A program made the translations under genes and the position numbers. The notes under the pieces were generated by a model. That model had not been told where the DNA came from and searched no databases. It was given only the letters and a program-made list of their open reading frames with translations. This document shows, one piece after another, positions 17,201 to 23,500 of a stretch of DNA of 64,000 bases (positions are counted from its first letter, which is position 1; the number at the start of each line of letters is the position of its first letter). Source of the stretch: CAYNZV01 sp965217095 (GTDB lineage: Bacteria; Latescibacterota; UBA2968; UBA8231); the NCBI GenBank assembly GCA_965217095.1, contig OZ244235.1, forward strand, positions 2,108,001 through 2,172,000. The letters run 5' to 3'.

Positions 17201-17989
17201 GTAGAAAAGAATCTCGTCGTCGACGTCGAAGCGACCGTCTCCTCCGTCATCTATCAGGATCGCCTGCTCCTCCAGCTGATCGTTTGGCTCCTGCGTTATC
17301 GGTAAGGGCAGTGTCCGCCCGCCGCCGTACAGCATTCGTGCCGTGAGCGGGTCAAAATCTGACAGATCGATACCCGACTCCTGCAGATCCCTGCCGGTGA
17401 TGAGGTAGATGCCCTCGTCCTCTATAGCGATCTTTAGACGTGGGTTCGCGTCGCTCTGGAGCGGCCGGCTCAGTCGGCGGCGTCGCGGAACTCTCCAGTC
17501 ACGAGCCTGATCGTGGTTGGCCACGAGGCCTCGGTAAAACTCTTCGCTGTAGCTTTCCCGCTTACCCCTTAGCCTCGAATAGCCGGGTTTATCGAAGTGC
17601 AGCTCTACCACGATGCGATCGTGGAAAACCGTTCCCCCACCCACCGAGAGGGCCGGAGCGAAGACCAATTCCACCACATGCTGATCGCGCAAGCGCCCTT
17701 TTGCGCCTAGAAAGACCGGAGTCTCGTGCGTCCGTTTTGGAATCTCAACGAGAGGGGCCAGTTCGGGAACAGCCACTTCCCGTTTATCCAGAACCTGAAG
17801 ACGGACCTCGGCCTCGTCTGGGATCCCGATAAGAAAGGTGCGCCCCAACGCGCGTTGCAGGTCGACCTGGTCAGCGGTGTACTCGAGGCGCAGATGGGCT
17901 TCGTCCGCGGCAACGATGCGGAGATCGGCGTAGATGGAGGTACAAGCGGCCCCTATTGCTACCCCTAAAAGGAGTCGGTAGAGAGGCAT
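14252..17989 (-). CDS. porU: PorU-like C25 (gingipain-family) protein with substituted catalytic Cys, T9SS-type C-terminus
   Basis: 1245 aa from ATG 17989; eight further residues are possible from TTG 18013. Organisation: signal peptide (LYRLLLGVAIGAACTSIYA), an N-terminal beta-rich region resembling the gingipain propeptide/PorU N-domain, a C25 peptidase domain about residues 560-900 (YVVLFGDGSYDYKN, VTYLGHGNWQTLAHEQMF with the catalytic His), an Ig-like region, and an FlgD-like domain (VLFVPNPMAEEGHFTY). The catalytic Cys position (family pattern ASCxxGxFD) reads AASQVGPFDDP; codon 15548-15550 is CAG, Gln, near residue 814. In Bacteroidota PorU is the T9SS sortase and needs that Cys. Either it is catalytically dead or another residue serves. 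First gene of the minus-strand PorU-PorV set. Confidence 0.82.
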   Translation of the reverse strand: MPLYRLLLGVAIGAACTSIYADLRIVAADEAHLRLEYTADQVDLQRALGRTFLIGIPDEAEVRLQVLDKREVAVPELAPLVEIPKRTHETPVFLGAKGRLRDQHVVELVFAPALSVGGGTVFHDRIVVELHFDKPGYSRLRGKRESYSEEFYRGLVANHDQARDWRVPRRRRLSRPLQSDANPRLKIAIEDEGIYLITGRDLQESGIDLSDFDPLTARMLYGGGRTLPLPITQEPNDQLEEQAILIDDGGDGRFDVDDEILFYAEPLARWEYHGNRGEYSFRRNLYTKQNVYWLEIAGERTGLRRAVRDGSHAISEPQIVTDHRVREHVESEAKILIQTFSVRSGYEWYWEEFQGNARNFSTVVRDAVDQPVDIRLRFFGWTFQDHRFSVKWNEEEIGKIAFFGSQVDTSEFRAEAGAREGVNHLGLVHENKDLTRLDWYEIEYSRQLSAQRSELRFDGVAGSDMLEYHLTGFRQEVSPRIFEFSDELTEIVNFAHDPVAGTVRFQDAAASSPRSYLVAGEERWKKPISVELDRSVNLRTAGQGATYLVIAHRDFLAAAERLAAWRAQDQRHGPALSSRAVDVADIYDEFSGGLVDPAAIRNFMKFAAENWDPVPLYVVLFGDGSYDYKNNSGTSPGNWIPPYQDGESTYDEWYVRVAGDDKIPDMAIGRLTVQTAAEADLVVDKLIDYDSELEEGAWRSRVLLIADDLHNSDKPGAVESWFLWDAERMASGFFPARLDLRKLYLAQFPLEGRLKPRARDEFLRRFNEGALIVTYLGHGNWQTLAHEQMFVTSRDLGDVANGSRLPFMFMAASQVGPFDDPVRSSMPEDLLKLPSGGVIGMISATRVGFHHSNMTLAYMFHDRMYRSDREAVPVGLGLMEAKQLVQITETDRVNVQRYSLIGDPAMRLASPRYQVVLVAPDTLRALGAVRISGQIVDQQGNFEGDFNGEVLVNAFDSALASQLDGFTYVQLGSPLFRANLRVENGRFETEFRVPKDITYRGVRGRVSAFASADGRPSAFGSLDGLVLAGTADDVTTDDEGPAIRIQFQGQSGFESGDAIPQEAVLQASISDPSGINITGETGHEIELVIDNQVFQVTESFIVGGDGYAEGSLEFQLPALEPGEHSIRLKAWDSFNNSGSVEVSVDVAEAGTEVLSEVLFVPNPMAEEGHFTYILKSRATEVDIKIFTVSGRLVEEIVGSTELGFNQVAWKPTHKMAGGALLYRVRARTEEGNSVKRTAALQVIEE

Positions 17990-18084
17990 GATGGAAGGGT
18001 TCAGACGAAACAATCGAGAATGGGGACGGTTGTTAGTGGATCCTTAAGCTCGCCGCTATCCCCTTAAATGTCAAGGGTTTCCGC

Positions 18085-18113
18085 TTGACGTGGTACCAGG
18101 TCAGCGCTATATT
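18085..18113 (+). promoter_or_regulatory. Sigma-70-type promoter of rpmB
   Basis: -35 TTGACG (18085-18090), 17-nt spacer, -10 TATATT (18108-18113), predicted start near 18120, giving a leader of about 19 nt that contains AGGAG before the ATG at 18139. The hexamers and spacing are the same as before folB and clpP. Confidence 0.78.
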
Positions 18114-18138
18114 GTCCGCTCTCAACAGGAGTTGATCG

Positions 18139-18366
18139 ATGTCGCGTGTGTGCAAGATTACGGGGAAGAAGAATTTGGCGGGCAACGCTGTCAGCCATTC
18201 CCAACGAAAAACCCGTCGAGTCCAGCGACCCAACCTGATCAAGAAACGTATCTTCCTACCGGAAGAGAACAGAACGGTCACGGTGAGGCTGAGCGCCCGT
18301 GCATTGCGCACCCTCAACAAAAAGGGGCTGGCGAAGGTTATCAAAGAGCAGGGTTTGAAACTCTGA
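18139..18366 (+). CDS. rpmB: 50S ribosomal protein L28
   Basis: 75 aa, begins MSRVCKITGKKNLAGNAVSHSQ and continues with the basic KTRRVQRPNLIKKRIFLPEENRTV segment characteristic of L28. The single Cys (residue 5) means this is the zinc-independent (C-minus) form. ATG 18139 has AGGAG about 7 nt upstream and a strong promoter 26 nt before it. It stands alone: rpmG, its frequent partner, is not adjacent. Divergent from the PorU-like gene. Confidence 0.96.
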   Translation: MSRVCKITGKKNLAGNAVSHSQRKTRRVQRPNLIKKRIFLPEENRTVTVRLSARALRTLNKKGLAKVIKEQGLKL

Positions 18367-18390
18367 TTCGCGCTCCTGCAGGCGCCCGCT

Positions 18391-18693
18391 TCAGGTCAGC
18401 AACTCCGAGATTTCCCGTTGGACCTGTTCGTCTCGTACCTGATCGATCACATCCTTAAAATATTGAGCTGCTCCGCTCAATATGAGCCGTTCGATAGCGC
18501 TGATCTCGTCGTCGGTATAAACCCCAGATTCCCGGACGAGGTCGATGTATTCGATCTTCGCTTCAACTTCCAGGTTCGAAATCGAAGCCAGCATATCGAA
18601 CAGCTTGTAGGCTGATTGACTATCCAGGCACCGATCGACGATCGTCGCGAGGCGTTCGTTTCTTGCCGCAGTATGAGTCTCGGCCCTTTCCAT
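18391..18693 (-). CDS. Small alpha-helical hypothetical protein
   Basis: Family not recognised. ATG 18693 (MERAETHTAARNERLATIV..., 100 aa) is preferred over an upstream start at 18753 because a purine-rich GGAAGGAAAGAA lies just before it. Sequence is soluble, charged and helix-prone (LFDMLASISNLEVEAKIEYIDLVRES, DDEISAIERLILSGAA, KDVIDQVRDEQVQREISELLT), with no membrane segment and no Cys. Convergent with rpmB, 24 nt apart. It could be a small regulatory or adaptor protein, but nothing in the sequence decides this. Confidence 0.65.
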   Translation of the reverse strand: MERAETHTAARNERLATIVDRCLDSQSAYKLFDMLASISNLEVEAKIEYIDLVRESGVYTDDEISAIERLILSGAAQYFKDVIDQVRDEQVQREISELLT

Positions 18694-19004
18694 TTCTTTC
18701 CTTCCCTTCCGATACAGATTGAGTGTGTCCCGCTTCGGGAGTTCAGATAGCAATGATTGGGCCGCCGCTGTGGAAGCGCCTCGCGAAAATTTCAGAGGAA
18801 ACTTAACATGCTGTTAATCTTTATGTTATGAACCACGATACAGCGCTGGACCGTCTCGTTGGTGTTCCATCGGCGGTTAGGTAGGGGGGGAAAAGTTTTC
18901 CAAGTGTGGACAAATCTTCCCACTTCCGGAACCTGAATGCCCTTGTCGCTCGTTTTGGCGGTCCATATTATTGATGACAACCTTCACCATCGAGGTCAGA
19001 AGAG
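18694..19004. other. Intergenic region with two dyads
   Basis: About 310 nt between the divergent small gene and the Trm112-like gene. It holds a perfect dyad TTAACA-TGC-TGTTAA (18803-18817), a second dyad GGAAAA-G-TTTTCC (18889-18901) and the promoter at 18943-18971. A short minus-strand frame at 18792-18980 has no coding character. The dyads are possible operator sites; no cognate regulator is in the window. Confidence 0.35.
18943..18971 (+). promoter_or_regulatory. Sigma-70-type promoter for the Trm112-like gene
   Basis: -35 TTGTCG (18943-18948), 17-nt spacer, -10 TATTAT (18966-18971); predicted start near 18978, leader of about 27 nt before the ATG at 19005 with GAGG in it. Confidence 0.55.
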
Positions 19005-19256
19005 ATGATTGACAAGGAGTTGCTTGATATCTTGGCCTGCCCGGAGACCAAGGAGCCGGTCCACCTGGCAGAGGAATCCATCCTTAAAGATCTGAACGAT
19101 CGGATCGGCCGGGGCGAGGTCGTGAATCGGGGTGGAAAACCAGTTGAGAAGAAGATCGACGGAGGTTTGGTGCGAGAAGACGGTGCTTTCCTCTATCCCA
19201 TCGAAGACGATATCCCCATCATGTTGATCGATGAGGCGATTCCGCTGAAGAAGTGA
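19005..19256 (+). CDS. Trm112-like / UPF0434-family small protein
   Basis: 83 aa. Begins DKELLDILACPETKEPVHL and ends with DGAFLYPIEDDIPIMLIDEAIPL, the two conserved ends of the Trm112/YcaR family, in which the C-terminal segment IPxML is nearly invariant. Members are small partners or stabilisers of methyltransferases in eukaryotes and archaea; the bacterial role is less clear. Only one Cys (LAC) is present, so a CxxC zinc site is absent. ATG 19005 has its own promoter. The following minus-strand gene converges with a 21-nt gap. Confidence 0.87.
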   Translation: MIDKELLDILACPETKEPVHLAEESILKDLNDRIGRGEVVNRGGKPVEKKIDGGLVREDGAFLYPIEDDIPIMLIDEAIPLKK

Positions 19257-19277
19257 TCGACTCGAGACCTGCTCCCT

Positions 19278-19817
19278 TCAGGAGTCGGTTTCGGGCACCT
19301 CCACCTTCAGCAACTTTTTGCTGCCATCCTCGTTGGTCAGCAGTAGAACCTGAGCGCCCTGCTTTCTGGCCTGTTGCTGATAGTCGTCCACCAGTTCGAG
19401 GGTGCGCTGGCGTTTCAGCAGCTTCAGTTCCATGAGCTGGTTGAAGCTGTCCCTCGTGATCACTGCAAACGGCTGACCTCTGAAATAGACTTGATAGGAC
19501 CGCAACTTCTGCGGTTGCTCGTCTGGCTGCCCTCTCGTGCCGGTGCCCCAGCGGTGGTCCAAACTGAAGACATAACCCACCGCATTAGCCGCTACCACGG
19601 CGAGATTACTCGTTACTGTCAACGAATTCAGCAGGTTCGAGAGCCACAAGGGCACCAGACATACAAGCATCAGACAACCCAGGAAGAAAAAGCCGAAACG
19701 GTATAGTTGCAGCGACTTTCCCCTCGTCTTCCGATTCAGCATGAGGCGCACGAAGACGACGGTCGCCGCGAAAAACAGCAGAAAAAGTGCGGGGATGATT
19801 GGGCTGAAGCCAGTCAT
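19278..19817 (-). CDS. Hypothetical two-TM membrane protein
   Basis: Not recognised as a named family. ATG 19817 gives 179 aa; the frame extends nine codons to a TTG at 19844 without better support. Two predicted membrane spans at the N-terminus (PIIPALFLLFFAATVVFV and FGFFFLGCLMLVCLVPLWLSNLL), separated by a basic loop (RLMLNRKTRGKS), then a hydrophilic segment and a C-terminal domain with VYFRGQPFAVITRDSFNQLMELKLL and alternating strand/helix. The C-terminal part probably lies outside the membrane. Convergent with the Trm112-like gene; no operon partner. Confidence 0.6.
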   Translation of the reverse strand: MTGFSPIIPALFLLFFAATVVFVRLMLNRKTRGKSLQLYRFGFFFLGCLMLVCLVPLWLSNLLNSLTVTSNLAVVAANAVGYVFSLDHRWGTGTRGQPDEQPQKLRSYQVYFRGQPFAVITRDSFNQLMELKLLKRQRTLELVDDYQQQARKQGAQVLLLTNEDGSKKLLKVEVPETDS

Positions 19818-19894
19818 TTCGAAAGGAAAAGCGTTTGGCGGCAAGGCGGACGGACCCGCTGTATCCTAGCGGACAAGGATAGGCCCTTCAGGTT

Positions 19895-20488
19895 TTATTT
19901 CACCAGCGTCATCTTCCGAACCAACGACATTTCCTGTACGCGGACCCGGTAGAGATAGATTCCGGTCGCCACCGAGTGACCGCGGTTGTTGCGTCCATCC
20001 CAGGCGGCGTTGTAGTAGCCCGGCTGCATGAAATCGTCGACGATGGTTCGCACCCTCTGGCCGGCCATGTTGAATATATCGATTTGTACGGGTACGAGCC
20101 CCGCCACCATATTAAACGCCGGCACATTGAAGGGAATCGTCGTGCTGGGGTTGAACGGGTTCGGATAGTTCTGCCCCAGGGTAAAGCTCTTCGGAACCGC
20201 CAAGCCGCGGGGGTCTGAGAGAAAGCGGATGTCGGTGCTCTCATAGGACGAGCTCATGAATTGTCCGTTCCGCAGCTCCAACGAATTCGGGAACCCGTTC
20301 GTAAAGAGCCGGACTTTAATACGCATGAGCTCTCCGTCACCCGCAGCCGACCAACGTTTTCCATGTCGGGCTGCCGCAACCGAAAGTCGACCGTCCTCCT
20401 GTTCCAGCCGTTTGAAGTAACCGTTCGGATTGGGGGCGAAGATCTCGCCGATTCCTAGGTCGATCTGCTCTAACAGCTCCACCTCCAT
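19895..20488 (-). CDS. 3' portion of giant surface protein A (cohesin-like end and T9SS C-terminus), separated by frameshift
   Basis: This open frame continues the gene at 20530-25590 after a single-base deletion in the GGGG run 20655-20658. Restoring one base gives GAP-PVFKVPATVSNG... and reads on through SLDDLAGYAFDLSYDPMEVELL to this ATG, aligning with the same segment of the downstream-encoded paralogue (25597-31395). The part seen here is the second half of a cohesin-like domain (VELLEQIDLGIGEIFAPNPNGYF, RLSVAAARHGKRWSAAGDG) and a complete FlgD-like/T9SS sorting domain (FTLGQNYPNPFNPSTTIPF ... KMTLVK). On its own it has no signal peptide, so it is not an independent gene; the true start is that of the 25590 frame. 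Confidence 0.8.
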   Translation of the reverse strand: MEVELLEQIDLGIGEIFAPNPNGYFKRLEQEDGRLSVAAARHGKRWSAAGDGELMRIKVRLFTNGFPNSLELRNGQFMSSSYESTDIRFLSDPRGLAVPKSFTLGQNYPNPFNPSTTIPFNVPAFNMVAGLVPVQIDIFNMAGQRVRTIVDDFMQPGYYNAAWDGRNNRGHSVATGIYLYRVRVQEMSLVRKMTLVK

Positions 20489-20529
20489 CGGATCGTAAGA
20501 GAGGTCGAAGGCGTAGCCGGCCAGATCAT

Positions 20530-23500
20530 CTAAGGACCTCGCGGCGAATACGAGCTCGACCTCCCGGCCTGTGCGCCACTCGTCATCGAAGTCGGGCGCC
20601 AGGATCTCCAGCCCGGCTGCACCATTGCTGACCGTCGCCGGAACCTTGAAAACCGGGGTGCTCCGAAACCGGTGCTATTGCTGATATTCGACGTCGTCAC
20701 GGTCAAGTCCTCGACACCAACACGGCCGTCATTGTTGAGATCGGCCTGGGCGAAGTTGGTGACTCCCGTGTTTGATCCCCACGCCGCGTCGATAGCATTG
20801 ACGTCGTCTTCGTCGATCTCGTTGTCCTCCGTGACGTCTCCGGCCTTGAGTTCGCGTCCAGTCTGGCCCAGCAGAAAGGAGGCGTCCCCGCGAATATCGG
20901 AAGCGAAGAAGCCAATAGGCGAGTTCATGGTCACCACTTCGCCATTGCGCACGGTAATCGTATCGCTCCGGCCGCTGAGGTGACTGGTGTCCTTCACGGT
21001 CAAGACGTAGCGGCCGGCGGGCACGCTCACGAGGGTGAGGGCACCGCTGCTGCTGGTTTTTACTTCAACGGTGTCCGCGGTGGCGACGAAATCGTCATTC
21101 GACGTTTTAAAGCGTGAGTCTGCGATGTCGAAGGTATTTCCCGGAAGACGCAAGTGAACATCCAGAAAGGAGGTGTGGTCGCCGTTGCCGATGGGAGGAG
21201 AACGCCCCTCCAGCAGAACATCGGCTTTGATTTTACCCCGACTGATATTCTGCAATTGGCTGCTCTGGGTCGAAAGGCCGTTCGATTTGGTCAGTGCCAC
21301 GCCGCTGCCCACGAGACTCAAAGAGGTGGTTTCGTCGAACAGAAGGTTGAGAGCCGAGGAGAAGCTGCTGTCGACGACCACCTGAAAGCTTGCCAGTTTG
21401 GCAAGATCCAACGCGGTGCCGATGATCTCGCCGCCGCCCGTACTCTTCGAGTACCTCACCACCGTGCCAATCGTCGTATCCTCGACGACAGTGCCCCCGA
21501 CAAAGACGCCATTGAGGTCGGTAAAGGGACTGGTAGGGTTCACCACGCTGAGTTTCGTGCTGGCGAGATCGACTATGGCGCTCAGAGCGTTGGCGGAGAT
21601 GCCGCCGGATTGGACCAGAACCTCGAAGGTCAAGGTGTCTCCGACGCTGGCCTGGTACTTCGCTGGCGCCGTGGCCAGGTTCGGATTGGCGCTCGATCCG
21701 ACACCGAGGATCAGCTGGTTCGAGCCTTCGCTTACCCGCCCGGCCGTATTGTTCACGAATGTGGGATCGGCGCTGATGCCGGCGTAGACGCTGTACGTCG
21801 CCGTCGGAACGGTGAGGCCGCTGCTGCGGGTATCCCAGTTAAACGCGTTGCTGCTGTCCTCTCGGATCGTTGCGATGGTGCCGCTGGTGGTACCGTCTGA
21901 ACTGTTTACGATAAAGGTGTCGTCGCTGCCACCTGACCCCAGCACATTCGTCTCCAGGGTTTGCAACGAGGTGAGACCGGCTGTCCTGGAAGCGTAAAGC
22001 CTGATGTAGGCATCGTCAGTCCCCGACATATCGTTCACCATGTAGTCGTCCCACTCCAAACGCACTATGTCCCCCCCGCTGGCAGCGCCGAATCGACTGT
22101 TCAGGATTATGTACGGATTGTGGGTTATGGTGACCGACCCGCCGCGGGATACCGTCATGTTGCCAGATCCATCTTTTGCCCTGGCATAGAGCCAGACCTG
22201 TCGACCGCTGATCGAAATCTCGTTGGGGGGCGTACGCAAATTCCAAACGTACATGTCGCCCGGGCCGTCGGTACTATCCTTCAATCCGCTGACGATCAGT
22301 TTGGTGTCCATATCCAATCTAAGAGAAGTCGTGTCGGCCCCCGACTCGGTAGAGTGGTCGGTGACCGCTGGATCGTCGGTGGTGAAATAGAGATCGATCG
22401 TCGCGTCCTCGTCCAGATCCTTGTCCCCGGGGCCCTTCTGCCATTGGATCGTGTACACCGGCTGGGAACCGGAATTGATGTCCCGCTGGGTGTCCTTTGG
22501 CGGTTCGTAGAAGGTGAACGACGGGGAATGCCTGACCACCAGTTGCTGTGCACTGTTGCCTACTACGACATCGGACGAATCGGTCGCCACCGCATAGATG
22601 AAGTAACCGCCCTGGGCAACCAGAGGACTTGTGACATCCCACGAAAATTCGGTGTTCCGCGTGGTCAGTGATGTGGAATCGGTAATGGCGGTTCCACGGG
22701 TACCCGACACGCTCTTTCCCAACGCGAATTTCTGGTTGGGGTAAACGCCGCTTACCGAGACAGAGGTGATGCCGCTGACGTCGGCGTAAAACAGCTGAAT
22801 GCGGGCTTCGGTGTCGAAATCCGCGATCGTGAAATCCAGATCGTACGGATTCGCCTTGATCCCGGTTCGGACTCCCGTGTCTACTGTGTCGGCGACGATG
22901 GGATCTATCTGCTGAACAATGGGCGTATGCTTGACGGACACTACGCCCGGGCTCACCGCGAAAACTGGGGGATTTTTTCCATCGTCACCGACTAGATAGA
23001 TGTAGTAGTCGCCGCTTTGCGCCCGTTGAATCGATGCGAACAGACTGTCTTTCAGCGCCGCTGTTGGATCGTCCCAGGTATAGGTTTGCCCGTTTCCTTC
23101 GATGAAGTCATTGGTGGCTGTGGTCCCGGTCACATCCCGTTGATCGACGATCAAGGTGCCGAAGATGCGGATGTCTCGCACCGTCTTGAGGTCTCCGGAA
23201 GGGTAGAAGTATAGGGCCGCCTTTAGAGTGCCGCTGAAATCGTCGTCACTGTCGGTCAAGCTGTATTGGATATCGAACGAGCTGTTGGCCACATCCCCCG
23301 TGCCGTTCGGCTCGGTGATGGAGACAGAGGGACCGTTGTTGGTCGGCACGATATCGATTCTGGCACCAAGGAGAAAATAGGACCCGGCAGTGACGAAGGC
23401 GCCGGTGGGGTCGGCTCCGACCCGAACCGTGCGCGCACCCAATCCCGTTCCGGCACTGCTGGCTGTGCTGTTTGTAATCACTTGAAGGTTGGTGGAGGAA

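Noticed and set aside
18061..18080. CCCTT-AAATGTC-AAGGG hairpin as terminator
   Set aside because: Only 5 bp, precedes rather than follows a gene on either strand, and lies at the rpmB promoter.
18792..18980. Minus-strand reading frame of 62 codons in the intergenic region
   Set aside because: No ribosome site, composition unlike neighbours, and it overlaps both dyads and the Trm112-like promoter.
19854..19890. TATCCT/AGGATA hairpin after giant protein A as its terminator
   Set aside because: No T-run on the minus strand after the stem, so termination there is unsupported.
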